Below the pieces are notes generated by a model. The model was not told the origin of the DNA. It was given only the letters and a program-made list of their open reading frames with translations, and did no database searches. DNA of 48,521 bases from a virus. The position numbers were made by a program, and so were the translations under genes. Of this stretch, positions 1 to 8,269 are shown piece by piece. The first letter of the stretch is position 1. Every line of letters begins with the position of its first letter. The DNA is taken from the IMG/VR virus record IMGVR_UViG_3300025889_000185, positions 1 through 48,521 of that record; one strand, written 5' to 3'.

Positions 1-1
1 T

Positions 2-919
2 GAATCTATTGTAAGACTTAGAGGAATAATAAGATCAATAGTAAATACAGTATCAATAGTAGAAACAGTATCCAGATTAAGAATACTATCCAGAGTAATC
101 ACTGATACAGTACAATCTGTAGAATCAATAATTAGATTAAGAACACTTGCAAGAATAATTGATGAATCAGTATCAGTACAATCATTTAGAGACAGAGCAA
201 GACAGTTAATCAGAATAATCACAGAAACAATCAATATTACTGAATCATTCAGACAATCATGGTCTAGAGCATTTACTGAATCAGTATCAATCAGTGATGA
301 CAGAATAAAACTATTGACAATATTAAGAGTAATATCTGAAACCGTAAGATCAATAGAATCCATAATAAGACTTAGAGTTCTTACAAGAACAATAACAGAA
401 TCAGTATCAATTCAATCATTTAGAGATAGATTAAGAACAATATTAAAGGTAATTACTGATACAGTAGAATTAACAGAATCATACATAAAGTACGGTACTA
501 TAAGAAGAATACAAAATGAAACAGAATCTATATCTGAAGCATTGTTATACATAAGAGGTAGAATAAAAGCAGTAAACGAATCAGTATCAGTTCAGGCTTT
601 CAGAAACAAGTTCAGATCTATCATAAGAGTATTAACAGAAACATTAGATGTTGAAGAAGTATTGGTCAGATTCTTTGTAATCACAAAAGTCATAGATGAG
701 ACACTTGAAGTAGGATTCCAATTCATCAAACTATTGCGTGACGGTGCTGTAAGAATAAGAAAGGTAGTAAAAATCAACAGAAGAACCAGAACACAGAAAG
801 TATTTGATAGAACTCAAACAAGTAAAACATCAGAAAAAGGCACAAGTAAGACTAATGATAAGGATAAAGACGTTAAAATTTATAAACGAGATGGTAGTGT
901 AAAAGGTGAAGACAGATGA
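2..919 (+). CDS. 20-residue repeat protein, 5' end missing
   Basis: The reading frame is open from base 2, so the true start lies left of the window. The visible 305 residues contain about twelve degenerate units of roughly 20 residues, pattern R-x-I-x-R-[IV]-I-[TD]-[ED]-[ST]-[VL]-x-[IV]-x-E-[ST]-[FIV]-x-x-R-[LF]; one spacing is 18. The last 65 residues are Lys/Arg/Thr-rich and unrelated to the repeat. No catalytic motif is visible. The alternating hydrophobic/charged pattern suggests an elongated helical or solenoid structure. It overlaps the next gene by ATGA, and that gene looks baseplate-related, so a virion or host-surface role is inferred. It could also be a host-type surface repeat protein. 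Confidence 0.75.
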   Translation, partial: ESIVRLRGIIRSIVNTVSIVETVSRLRILSRVITDTVQSVESIIRLRTLARIIDESVSVQSFRDRARQLIRIITETINITESFRQSWSRAFTESVSISDDRIKLLTILRVISETVRSIESIIRLRVLTRTITESVSIQSFRDRLRTILKVITDTVELTESYIKYGTIRRIQNETESISEALLYIRGRIKAVNESVSVQAFRNKFRSIIRVLTETLDVEEVLVRFFVITKVIDETLEVGFQFIKLLRDGAVRIRKVVKINRRTRTQKVFDRTQTSKTSEKGTSKTNDKDKDVKIYKRDGSVKGEDR

Positions 920-1269
920 GCATGAATATGACAGGAAGATCAACTTCCTTTGTAGTAAAGGCAGGAAGTAGAGCAACATTACAATTAACTATCAAGGATT
1001 CTGACGGCACAGTAAAGGATTTATCCAATGATACTACCTATGCCACAGGTAAATGGAAGGTATGGAAGCCTGACGGTACTCTAATTATTGACGGAAGTAT
1101 TACATTTTCTGACAGAGCTAACGGTATTGTCACATATACTCTTGGAGCATCTGATGCCACAGCAGCAAATGCAGGTGTATGGGAAGGGGAAGTAGAGATA
1201 AAAGATACGAGTAGCGTAATCTCAGAACAAACGGAAACTTTTAATTTTACCATTGAGGAGAGTTACTAA
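916..1269 (+). CDS. Small beta-rich protein, BppU-like baseplate domain
   Basis: This 117-residue protein starts with ATG inside the previous stop (ATGA), so the two are translationally coupled. The pattern 'AGSRATLQLTIKDSDGTVKDLS', split here as AGSRATLQL then a DSDG turn, followed by KWKVWKPDGTLI and GVWEGEVEI, matches the Ig-like N-terminal domain found in phage upper-baseplate (BppU-type) proteins. There that domain docks fibres on the baseplate. No signal peptide or membrane segment is seen. The family assignment is from pattern recognition only; a generic virion beta-sandwich protein is the alternative. Confidence 0.6.
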   Translation: MSMNMTGRSTSFVVKAGSRATLQLTIKDSDGTVKDLSNDTTYATGKWKVWKPDGTLIIDGSITFSDRANGIVTYTLGASDATAANAGVWEGEVEIKDTSSVISEQTETFNFTIEESY

Positions 1270-1394
1270 TGGCAGATTTAAAATTTGTAGCATCTGGAGT
1301 TTGTGCAGAATGTGGACACGGACAACAATACCATGAAGGTAACAATGTCTGTGACGTAGAAGGTTGCGATTGTACAAACATTGGAAGTTATTAG
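1269..1394 (+). CDS. Mini zinc-binding protein (41 aa)
   Basis: The ATG overlaps the preceding TAA by one base (TAATG). The protein has C12-x2-C15, H17, H22, C28 and C33-x-C35, enough ligands for one or two zinc ions, and nothing else recognisable. It is the third gene of a tightly coupled run. The function is unknown; a DNA-, RNA- or protein-contact role is typical for such ribbons. Confidence 0.6.
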   Translation: MADLKFVASGVCAECGHGQQYHEGNNVCDVEGCDCTNIGSY

Positions 1395-1398
1395 AAAC

Positions 1399-1408
1399 AT
1401 ATATATGT
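1399..1408 (+). promoter_or_regulatory. TATA box of Cas4-like nuclease gene
   Basis: atatatatgt is centred 26 bases before the ATG at 1429, indicating a leaderless mRNA. Confidence 0.55.
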
Positions 1409-1428
1409 AATATACTTGTAAGTAATTC

Positions 1429-2196
1429 ATGCTTACATTAGATAACATTAAAGAAAAAATCTACTTTGAGTTTAGACGAGCACAAGTAGAAGCAATGAAA
1501 ACCGAAAGGTTAGGAATCATACATGTATCAGATATTATCAAACCATGTATGCGTAATGTGATATACAAAAAAATATCACCAGATACAGGAATGACAACTG
1601 AAGATTTTAAATCATTATACTTTGGTCAAGTAGTACATTCAAATTCAATGATTGCAGAACCAGAACATCATGAGAAATTCTTGGCATATAATTATGTCAA
1701 AGATGAACCATTGACAAGAGAAGAAGCATTAAAGATACCACCAGAAGATCCAGAGCACTTGGATATTATCTATGGCAGTATTGACGATCTTGTAAAAATG
1801 GGTGACAAGTGGGTTATCTGTGACAAAAAGACTACAGGTTCTATTGACTATTTTAGTAGGGCTACAGCAAAACCAAGTGAAAGCCACATTGATCAGATCA
1901 ACAGATATAGAGTATTATTAAAGAAATGCTATGACATTGATGCAGAGTTTGGTTGTGTCATTTACATATCAAATAAGATAGAGAAAGACAAAAGGGATAT
2001 ACCTGTACCACTTGCTTTCAAACTAAAACCAATAGAAGAAACTCTAAAGGACATGATAGAGAAGGCTAGAACTATAAAGGAATCCATGACTGACTGCACA
2101 TTACCAGAAAGAACCAGATGTTATCTGTGTGATGGTATGTGTCCATACGCTTCAATGTGCTTTGAAGACAACAGAAAGAAATGGAATGAAAAATGA
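1429..2196 (+). CDS. Cas4-like PD-(D/E)XK nuclease with Fe-S cysteines
   Basis: This 255-residue RecB/Cas4-family nuclease would cleave single-stranded DNA ends. Visible motifs are H70 in YFGQVVHS, D119 in GSIDDLV, D132-x-K134 in VICDKKTT, and Q-x3-Y in HIDQINRYR. An N-terminal Cys (C40) plus C231, C234, C238 and C244 match the four-cysteine 4Fe-4S cluster of Cas4/AddB nucleases. A TATA-like element lies about 26 bases before the ATG. There is no CRISPR array or cas1/cas2, so a role in viral DNA end processing, recombination or packaging is more likely than spacer acquisition. Confidence 0.8.
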   Translation: MLTLDNIKEKIYFEFRRAQVEAMKTERLGIIHVSDIIKPCMRNVIYKKISPDTGMTTEDFKSLYFGQVVHSNSMIAEPEHHEKFLAYNYVKDEPLTREEALKIPPEDPEHLDIIYGSIDDLVKMGDKWVICDKKTTGSIDYFSRATAKPSESHIDQINRYRVLLKKCYDIDAEFGCVIYISNKIEKDKRDIPVPLAFKLKPIEETLKDMIEKARTIKESMTDCTLPERTRCYLCDGMCPYASMCFEDNRKKWNEK

Positions 2197-2300
2197 TCTA
2201 CCCTAGTTGTAAACAGGGAGACCATTTCAAATGTCCAATACAATACGGTAACATGCCAAAATGTGTATGTACGTGTCATAAAATTATAGGTGCAGGATAA
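2193..2300 (+). CDS. Mini cysteine-rich protein (35 aa)
   Basis: It starts with an ATGA overlap on the nuclease stop and ends in a TAATG overlap with the next gene, so it sits in the same operon. Cysteines at 6, 14, 24, 26 and 28 plus His 11 and 29 suggest zinc binding. No wider similarity is recognised. Confidence 0.5.
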   Translation: MIYPSCKQGDHFKCPIQYGNMPKCVCTCHKIIGAG

Positions 2301-2500
2301 TGATAGTATATGAACCAAGAAACACAGTAAAGGTAATAACACCAAAAGGTGTGGGTAGAATATGGTTAGTCACAGAATACGGACTAGAGACTCAGAAACT
2401 TTTTACATGTATTTTAGATGACAATGGACAGATATGGGAGTTTACAAACTCACAAATTACAGTTCAATCTAATCCTACAATAGAAGGGTTTAAAGATTGA
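2300..2500 (+). CDS. Small beta-barrel-like protein, unknown (66 aa)
   Basis: The ATG overlaps the previous stop by one base. The sequence alternates hydrophobic strands around VKVITPKGVGRIW, LFTCILDDNG and WEFTNSQITV, which suggests a small SH3/KOW-like barrel. No catalytic residues are seen. It is coupled to the next gene by a TTGA overlap. The function is unknown. Confidence 0.5.
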   Translation: MIVYEPRNTVKVITPKGVGRIWLVTEYGLETQKLFTCILDDNGQIWEFTNSQITVQSNPTIEGFKD

Positions 2501-3264
2501 AGATATATTTTAACGGAAACAATAAGGCACACATTCAGATGTTAGAGGAATGTAAAGTAAAGAATGTAATGTTATCATTCAAATATTCTTATGCAAATAT
2601 AACTAAGTTTAAGGACAAGTTTGAAAAGATATTTGTAGTATCTGGAACTAATACAGAATCAGAAAGATATTATGAACTGTTAAAAAAACATAAAGGATTA
2701 TACGACTATGCAGCACAGTTTGATGTATTCTATGATATGGAAGCAACTATAAAATATTATGAGAATGAAAGAAAGATGGGAATAGACTGGACAATTCCAG
2801 TATTACAGGGAAATTATCTTAATCATTTGGCAAGATTACAATTAGAAAAAGGAAGTTATGTATGTCTAGGTGAGGTTCGTGGAAGAGAGGAAACAGAAGA
2901 TCAGATAAGAAAACTACCGTTTAACTATAAATATCATGGACTTGCAAAAGGCAGATATACAAAGAACAATCTGTTTGAATCACTAGATACATCAGGTTGG
3001 ATTTCTGCTGCTATGTCAAAAAAGTGTGAAGTATGGAACAACAACTCTACTAACTTTATGTTCTTTGGAGAGAAAGGAAAATCAATGATACCAATGTTAA
3101 ACCATGCATGTGAGATTCACAAAGAATATTTAGAGTTAATTAATTTAAATAAACAGGATATAATTGATGGAGATTATTACGCATTAATGAAAGCACCATT
3201 CGCTTTACTATATATGCCTATGTGTAAACAACTGAATATATTAGAACAAAACTTTAATATTTAA
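2497..3264 (+). CDS. Possible tRNA-guanine-transglycosylase/DpdA-like TIM-barrel protein
   Basis: This 255-residue protein starts at TTG overlapping the previous TGA; the first in-frame ATG (Met20) would remove a good N-terminal strand. Successive strand-helix units, WTIPVLQGN, YVCLGEVRG, YKYHGLAKG and the late SLDTSGW resemble the barrel order of tRNA-guanine transglycosylases, where a 'SxDSxxW' element follows a conserved Gly. Viral relatives (DpdA) put 7-deazaguanines into DNA. Here no queuosine or archaeosine precursor genes are visible, and the zinc site of true TGTs is absent. The assignment is tentative; an unrelated phage TIM-barrel family is possible. Confidence 0.4.
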   Translation: MKIYFNGNNKAHIQMLEECKVKNVMLSFKYSYANITKFKDKFEKIFVVSGTNTESERYYELLKKHKGLYDYAAQFDVFYDMEATIKYYENERKMGIDWTIPVLQGNYLNHLARLQLEKGSYVCLGEVRGREETEDQIRKLPFNYKYHGLAKGRYTKNNLFESLDTSGWISAAMSKKCEVWNNNSTNFMFFGEKGKSMIPMLNHACEIHKEYLELINLNKQDIIDGDYYALMKAPFALLYMPMCKQLNILEQNFNI

Positions 3265-3267
3265 ATA
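3258..3267 (+). promoter_or_regulatory. TATA box of terminase operon
   Basis: AT-rich tatttaaata lies about 28 bases before the ATG at 3292 and decides that start over the upstream TTG. Confidence 0.5.
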
Positions 3268-3291
3268 CTATTGTTTTGTTTACTGTTATAT

Positions 3292-3810
3292 ATGTCAGGA
3301 GATATATTTAAAATAAAGCCATTAGATGACAACGCATCAAAGGTTGTAGTAGATGGACACAAGACTGTATCACCATTTAACTCTGCCAAACATTTAAAGA
3401 CAGCAAACATTCCTGCTCTATGTGACCAATGTGTATATCGTAGCATAGATGAGGGTGGTAATGGCAAGTGTCCTAAATATGAAAAGGGAGCAATGTGTGC
3501 AATTAGAAAAGACTTTGTAGAATTAATTAATCAATTAGATACTAGAAATCCAGAGCATGTAAAAACCATGTTAGATATGTTAGCCAAGTTATCATTTGAA
3601 AATGTATTGATGGCATTAACTGAATCCAAATTTGATGGTAATATTCCAGATAGAAATACCAAATCAGAAGTTAACACCTTGTTAAAAATTATACAGACTA
3701 TAGGAGAAATATCAAACAAGATTGTCATAAGTGAAGAACAGAAATTCAACAAGCAGGGTGACATTGAATCAATCTTCCGACAGATAAAAGCACAGAAATC
3801 TGGTGATTAG
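3292..3810 (+). CDS. Putative terminase small subunit with zinc-binding N-terminus
   Basis: The 172-residue product starts at the ATG 28 bases after an AT-rich TATA box; an upstream in-frame TTG (3271) would lie in the promoter. Residues around 44-75 carry CDQC, a later CPKY and C-A-I, forming a four-cysteine site. The rest is helical and ends basic. Its stop directly abuts the large-terminase ATG, the usual position of TerS, which recognises the packaging site and stimulates TerL. The assignment rests on position, size and helical content; no helix-turn-helix is clear. Confidence 0.5.
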   Translation: MSGDIFKIKPLDDNASKVVVDGHKTVSPFNSAKHLKTANIPALCDQCVYRSIDEGGNGKCPKYEKGAMCAIRKDFVELINQLDTRNPEHVKTMLDMLAKLSFENVLMALTESKFDGNIPDRNTKSEVNTLLKIIQTIGEISNKIVISEEQKFNKQGDIESIFRQIKAQKSGD

Positions 3811-5193
3811 ATGCCACAACCTACAAAAGAATTAGTAGAAGAAAGACAGCAGTTCATGCAAAGTATATTGGATTGTGTAAATAAACCAAGTGTATTCAGT
3901 GAGGTATTTCTAGGTCACAAGTTATTTGATTATAACAAGAAATATGTAGATTGTATGGATAGATTCATAGTATATCGTTCAGGAAGACAGGTAGGTAAAA
4001 CAATGTCAACAGCAGCAAAAACAGTACACTTTGCTTTCTTTGCTCCATTATTATCAGAGACAGTAAAGAATGAATGTATCATAGTTATCGCTGCACCTAC
4101 ACAAAATCAGGCAAGTATTATGTTTGATAGAATTAGAACACTTGTAGTAAAGAATGAGTTTCTAAGTGGGTATGTTGTAAGAAATACACAGACAGAATTG
4201 TGGTTAAACTTTTTGGATAATACAGGTATTAGTAAAATCATTACAAGGGCAACTGGTGAAACTGGTACAGGACTTAGAGGTTATTCACCACATGTAATCA
4301 TTGCTGACGAATGTTCATTTATCAAGACAGATATTCTTAGGGCTTTTTTACCTTCTGGTATGGCAACACAAGCAAAAGTTTGGTTGACATCTACACCATT
4401 TAGTAAGGCAGGTTATTTCTATGAAGCATGTCAGAACTCCAAGCCAAGAAATCCAGATGGAATGTGGACAGAGTTTCATGTAAAGTCAATTCAAAACCCA
4501 CTGATTCAAAAAGATCCTACATTCATAGAAGAAATTAAGAGACTTACTAGAGAAGAATATACACAAGAGGTAGAAGGTGAGTTCCTAGATATTGGTGATG
4601 CATTAATTCCAAACAGTTTGATTACAGAATCCATTACAGATGGACAACCAAGAGGAAATGTAAGATACTATATGGGAGTTGATATTGCAAGAACTGGTAG
4701 AGACGAAACAGTATTCACAGTAGTTAAAGTAGATGATGATGATGTGGTTTATGTAGAACATGTAGAAGCAGAGAGTCAATCTAATGTTGTAGAAGTGGCA
4801 GGTAAAATACAGGACATGGTTAGGGATTATAGAATAGAGACAGTATATGTAGATGAGACAGGATTGGGTGGTGGACTTGTAGATCTTTGTAGAGAAAGAA
4901 GAGTGCCAGTAAGAGGTGTCATGTTTTCATTACAGGAAAAGGCAGATATGTATAAGAGTCTTAGATTACTATTTGAAAACCATAAGATTAAACTTAAACA
5001 AGTTAACAAACTGGTCTATCAGTTATCATATCTTAGAAGGGAATATACTGAAACAGGTATAATGAAGATTAAATCAGATGAGCATGACGACTATCCAGAT
5101 AGTTTGGTTCTAGCGTGTAGGGCAGTCAGTGCAGGTGGTGGGTGGTACGTGGTAGATATGGGTAAAGAACTCAGAAGAGCATTGTTCGGTTAA
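3811..5193 (+). CDS. terL: Terminase large subunit (packaging ATPase/nuclease)
   Basis: This 460-residue DNA-packaging motor has both domains. The ATPase has Walker A SGRQVGKT (57-64), Walker B VIIADECSF (162-170, D166/E167) and a TSTPF coupling motif. The RNase-H-fold nuclease has D291 (GVDIARTG), D348 (VYVDETG) and D430 (DDYPDSL), the three metal-binding acidic residues of the family. It starts immediately after the putative TerS stop. The length is typical and no frameshift is seen. It would cut concatemers and pump DNA through the portal encoded at 27936. Confidence 0.95.
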   Translation: MPQPTKELVEERQQFMQSILDCVNKPSVFSEVFLGHKLFDYNKKYVDCMDRFIVYRSGRQVGKTMSTAAKTVHFAFFAPLLSETVKNECIIVIAAPTQNQASIMFDRIRTLVVKNEFLSGYVVRNTQTELWLNFLDNTGISKIITRATGETGTGLRGYSPHVIIADECSFIKTDILRAFLPSGMATQAKVWLTSTPFSKAGYFYEACQNSKPRNPDGMWTEFHVKSIQNPLIQKDPTFIEEIKRLTREEYTQEVEGEFLDIGDALIPNSLITESITDGQPRGNVRYYMGVDIARTGRDETVFTVVKVDDDDVVYVEHVEAESQSNVVEVAGKIQDMVRDYRIETVYVDETGLGGGLVDLCRERRVPVRGVMFSLQEKADMYKSLRLLFENHKIKLKQVNKLVYQLSYLRREYTETGIMKIKSDEHDDYPDSLVLACRAVSAGGGWYVVDMGKELRRALFG

Positions 5194-5202
5194 ATATAAA
5201 TA
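5192..5202 (+). promoter_or_regulatory. TATA box of 5224 gene
   Basis: aaatataaata is centred 27 bases before the ATG; the spacing suits archaeal TBP/TFB promoters. Confidence 0.55.
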
Positions 5203-5223
5203 CAATCAATATCTTATTTATAT

Positions 5224-6300
5224 ATGGTTAAAGCAGAAAGTAAACCTATACCAGAAAAAGAATTACAAGAAGAATCAGAAATAGAAGAAGAAGTTCAAAA
5301 AGAAGAAAAGAGTTTTAGAGATAAAGACGGAACAGGTTATGGTGATCTTATGACTACAAATGTTATGCCATACAATGTAAATACTGACTCAGAAACATAC
5401 GTTGGAAAACCTGCACCTAGTAATGATGAAACTTATATACAAGAAAGTAAGACTAAAAACATGGTAGACTTGAATAAACTTACACATACCAGAATTGGAG
5501 ATCATATTAATTACTATCAAAACGGTATTCAAGATAGTGGTGTTGTTGCCAAAATGGCAGGCACATATATAACTATATTTAAAGAAGATGGTACTTTCCA
5601 TGACGTACATGTCAATGATACATTCTTTGTTAGCGACATTCTAGTTAACAAGACTTGGAACGATATGAATATGGAAGAGAGAACAGAACAATTAATGAAA
5701 GTAAAAGCATATTCACCAAGATATTTATCAAAGACTTGGGAGCAATTACCAAAAGAATTACAATCAGTATTAAAAGTAAGTCAATTTCAAAGACAATCAA
5801 CAAGTGCTAGAATAGGTAACAGAGATCACATGAGAGGCACAACTAATGAAGATAAGATAAAACTAAGAGAAGCAGCTTCTACTGAAACAGCAATAGAACC
5901 ACCAATGAATAGAAGTGATCCTTATAAAATTGATCCTACAAAACCAGCTCCAACAAGAAAAAGAGGTGGTAGAAAATCTGATTATAGAACAATTAAACGA
6001 TCAGATCAAGAACAAGGAGCATACGGTAACATTGGTGGAAGACCAAACGTAGGTATCTCAACTGATACTAAGATTGATGCTGATGATGATTATGAAGGAA
6101 ACTCACATGATGATATTCAAGTGGAAAACCAATTCCAACATGATGCAACTGTACCAAAAACTGACAAAGATCCAGTAAAGAAAGCAGGTGAATTTGTATA
6201 TACTGATAATCCCAAAGTATACAAAGTACCAGAACAAACACAAAAAGGATATGGTATGAAGTATGGGGTAAAATATATAAGCGAAGAGGATAGTGAATAA
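5224..6300 (+). CDS. Hydrophilic protein of unknown function (358 aa)
   Basis: The start ATG lies 27 bases after a strong AT box (taaatataaata), so the mRNA is probably leaderless. The N-terminus (about 35 residues) is very Glu/Lys-rich. A central ~110-residue part has hydrophobic strands (THTRIGDHINYY, VVAKMAGTYITIF) and looks folded. The C-terminal half is polar and low in complexity. It lies between terL and a very basic protein. A virion-internal or assembly role is a guess from position. I do not recognise the family. Confidence 0.75.
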   Translation: MVKAESKPIPEKELQEESEIEEEVQKEEKSFRDKDGTGYGDLMTTNVMPYNVNTDSETYVGKPAPSNDETYIQESKTKNMVDLNKLTHTRIGDHINYYQNGIQDSGVVAKMAGTYITIFKEDGTFHDVHVNDTFFVSDILVNKTWNDMNMEERTEQLMKVKAYSPRYLSKTWEQLPKELQSVLKVSQFQRQSTSARIGNRDHMRGTTNEDKIKLREAASTETAIEPPMNRSDPYKIDPTKPAPTRKRGGRKSDYRTIKRSDQEQGAYGNIGGRPNVGISTDTKIDADDDYEGNSHDDIQVENQFQHDATVPKTDKDPVKKAGEFVYTDNPKVYKVPEQTQKGYGMKYGVKYISEEDSE

Positions 6301-6304
6301 TTAC

Positions 6305-7045
6305 ATGGCAGGAAAAATTAACAGACCATTATCTCGTTCACAGATTAGAAGACAAAAAGAAACAAAAGCAAAGAGATTATACGGATCAAAAGTTCCTTCT
6401 GATAAAGACGTAAAATTTAAAGAAATTAAAGATAGAATTGATAAATTAACTGGTGGTCAATCTAAAAACGAAGATTATGCAACATCAGTAAGAGGAGCAA
6501 AACGTGCAAACAGAAGAGCAACCACAAGAGCAGGTGGGCAAAAAGGAGTATCAAGTTCTGTAGGTGCAGATCCTTACGGTACAGGAGCAAGAGCAGTATA
6601 TAATAAACCTAAGAAAACTAAGAAAATAGTAGGATTAGGAAAATCATTAGATGATATTCAAAACTCAATTCAAATTTTAAAACAAGGATTCCAAGAACAA
6701 GCAACACAAGCAAGAATGACAGGTGTCAATGCAGATACCAAAATCCAAATGCCAAAGAAAGAAGGACAGAAAGGAGTCAAAGAAGTAAAGACAGGAAACA
6801 GATTTAACTTACAAAATAGAATTGGTGATCCTGCACTAAGAAAAGGTCTTAATGATAACTTTAATGCATTACTAGATGCATATCAAAACAGATGGTATAA
6901 CAAAGCAAAAGACTTTATGGGAAATGAAACAGGTAAAGTAACTGAGAGTGCCTACGGTAAAGGTAAACCAAGAGCAGGAGATGTAAGTAAAAAACCAAAA
7001 GCTATTGGTGAATCCAAAGAAGATCAAAAAGTAATGCAGTCATAA
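6305..7045 (+). CDS. Very basic low-complexity protein (246 aa)
   Basis: I chose the ATG at 6305; an in-frame GTG at 6293 overlaps the previous gene and would add four residues. The protein is rich in Lys, Arg, Gly, Gln and Asn, with segments such as RGAKRANRRATTRAGG, and has a weak helical stretch around LDDIQNSIQILKQGF. There is no signal peptide, membrane segment or catalytic motif. The charge suggests nucleic-acid binding, perhaps DNA condensation inside the head, but this is inference. Confidence 0.7.
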   Translation: MAGKINRPLSRSQIRRQKETKAKRLYGSKVPSDKDVKFKEIKDRIDKLTGGQSKNEDYATSVRGAKRANRRATTRAGGQKGVSSSVGADPYGTGARAVYNKPKKTKKIVGLGKSLDDIQNSIQILKQGFQEQATQARMTGVNADTKIQMPKKEGQKGVKEVKTGNRFNLQNRIGDPALRKGLNDNFNALLDAYQNRWYNKAKDFMGNETGKVTESAYGKGKPRAGDVSKKPKAIGESKEDQKVMQS

Positions 7046-7076
7046 CCTTTAAATATAACACATATATACTTTTATT

Positions 7077-7196
7077 ATGCGTAAAGATGAACCTAAGAAA
7101 TGTATAAATTGTGGTGCAACTTTACCATATAGATACAAAGGTCGTCAAAAAATATATTGTTCTGACATGTGCAGAAAGAGTTATAGGCGAGAATAG
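7077..7196 (+). CDS. Mini zinc-ribbon protein (39 aa)
   Basis: The ATG lies about 25 bases after a TATA box (tttaaatata, 7049-7058), fitting a leaderless transcript. C9-x2-C12 and C28-x3-C32 form a four-cysteine zinc knuckle in a basic context, typical of nucleic-acid contact. It precedes the RNase H gene by 12 bases, so they may be co-transcribed. Confidence 0.65.
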   Translation: MRKDEPKKCINCGATLPYRYKGRQKIYCSDMCRKSYRRE

Positions 7197-7208
7197 TTAA
7201 ATCATTCT

Positions 7209-7553
7209 GTGGACATTTACATAGACGGTGGAACAAGACATTCAAATATCTGTCTAGTAGATGGTGATCATGTTGTTGTCAAGTATAGAAAAGGTAAACC
7301 AACAAACAATGAATTAGAATACTTGGCATTATTATATGCACTAGGATATGTTCGTGATAAATACAAGGGGGAGAAGGTAACAATATACAGTGATTCACAA
7401 CTCATGGTTAATCAGATGAATGGTAAGTGGAGAGTAACCACAGATAATCTCATAGACTTACATGATAAATGTTCTAGTATGATCACACATAAAATAAAAA
7501 TTAAATGGATCTCAAGAAAAATTAATCTTGCAGGTCATGTACTTGAGAAATAG
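7209..7553 (+). CDS. rnhA: Ribonuclease HI-like protein
   Basis: This 114-residue protein with a GTG start would degrade RNA in RNA-DNA hybrids. The fold motifs are present: first Asp in YIDGGTR, Glu in NNELEYLALL, and Asp in IYSDSQLMVNQ. The usual last Asp of the 'N-x2-A-D' motif is replaced in NLAGHVLE, where Gly-His follows Ala; a His near this point could take over part of its role. The protein ends abruptly, shorter than E. coli RNase HI (155). Its 3' end overlaps a convergent gene by 32 bases. Confidence 0.8.
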   Translation: MDIYIDGGTRHSNICLVDGDHVVVKYRKGKPTNNELEYLALLYALGYVRDKYKGEKVTIYSDSQLMVNQMNGKWRVTTDNLIDLHDKCSSMITHKIKIKWISRKINLAGHVLEK

Positions 7554-7764
7554 AATCTTTTCTAGGATATGTATTATGTGGAGTATCAGCAGTATTATAT
7601 TGTTTAAATAATTCTAACATTCTATGAAATATAGCAGCATCACTTTCATACATATTACCATTCTTAGTTTTCTTTACTAACTTTGCAAACTTTCTAAACT
7701 CTTCTTTATCATTCCAAGTTATACAAATGGTAGTATGAGAGTTACCTATTTTTCTTTTAGCCAT
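7522..7764 (-). CDS. Small basic protein, possible DNA-binding regulator (80 aa)
   Basis: I chose the Met beginning MAKRKIGNS because a TATA-like element (TTTATATG) lies about 25 bases upstream; a longer frame starts at 7788. The N-terminal strand IGNSHTTICITWNDKEEFRKFAKLV resembles the strand-helix of ribbon-helix-helix regulators (here split: a short beta strand, then helix). It is the only minus-strand gene in this part and faces a divergent operon start at 7846. A regulator role is inferred. Confidence 0.55.
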   Translation of the reverse strand: MAKRKIGNSHTTICITWNDKEEFRKFAKLVKKTKNGNMYESDAAIFHRMLELFKQYNTADTPHNTYPRKDSISQVHDLQD

Positions 7765-7845
7765 ATACAAATTATAATTCATAGTCATATAAATGTTTAT
7801 CTCTATCAGATAGATTTATATAACACGTTTAATATTACTTAACCA

Positions 7846-8223
7846 ATGGGTTCTAAAATTAAAGCAAAGTATGACGGTGGTTGTAAAATGTGTGGAGATA
7901 GTTGGAATGTCGGTGACGATATTTACTATCAGAAAAATCCAAAAGCCATTTGCATAGATGAACAATGTTTTAAACAACAAGGTGGAACAGTTAGAGATTA
8001 TGTTGTAAAGAAAGATGATGTAATCATAACAAAGTTACCTGAAATTGATGTAAGTGATTCTGTTAAACAAGTAGCAGAAAGTTTACAGCAATACATTGTA
8101 GTTGCACATCACCTCACAAAATCTCTGTACCCAGAACTAGATGTCAACACACATACCTTCGGACAAATTCGTTCAAAGATTGTTGACCAACTTCTGTACT
8201 GCACTGACATACAGAGACAATAA
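7846..8223 (+). CDS. Protein with PARP-type-like zinc finger
   Basis: In this 125-residue protein the first 45 residues have C13-x2-C16, then GDDIYYQKN and C36-x4-C41. This treble-clef layout is common in phage proteins of the form 'aky.g.C..C...i..Gd.iyy'. The remaining 80 residues are helical, with no motif recognised. A TATA box (tttatata, 7815-7822) is 28 bases before the ATG. It probably binds nucleic acid; the function is unknown. Confidence 0.65.
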   Translation: MGSKIKAKYDGGCKMCGDSWNVGDDIYYQKNPKAICIDEQCFKQQGGTVRDYVVKKDDVIITKLPEIDVSDSVKQVAESLQQYIVVAHHLTKSLYPELDVNTHTFGQIRSKIVDQLLYCTDIQRQ

Positions 8224-8231
8224 TTTTTTTT
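8224..8231 (+). terminator. T-tract terminator after 8223
   Basis: A run of eight T follows the stop codon; oligo-T is enough for intrinsic archaeal termination. Confidence 0.45.
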
Positions 8232-8238
8232 GAGTAAG

Positions 8239-8248
8239 CTTTATATTA
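8239..8248 (+). promoter_or_regulatory. TATA box of 8270 gene
   Basis: ctttatatta is centred 26 bases before the ATG, directly after a T8 tract that ends the upstream unit. Confidence 0.55.
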
Positions 8249-8269
8249 CCCAAACAAATATTACTATCA

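Noticed and set aside
1429-2196. CRISPR adaptation gene cas4 as part of a CRISPR system
   Set aside because: No repeat-spacer array and no cas1 or cas2 are present; Cas4-like nucleases are common in archaeal viruses.
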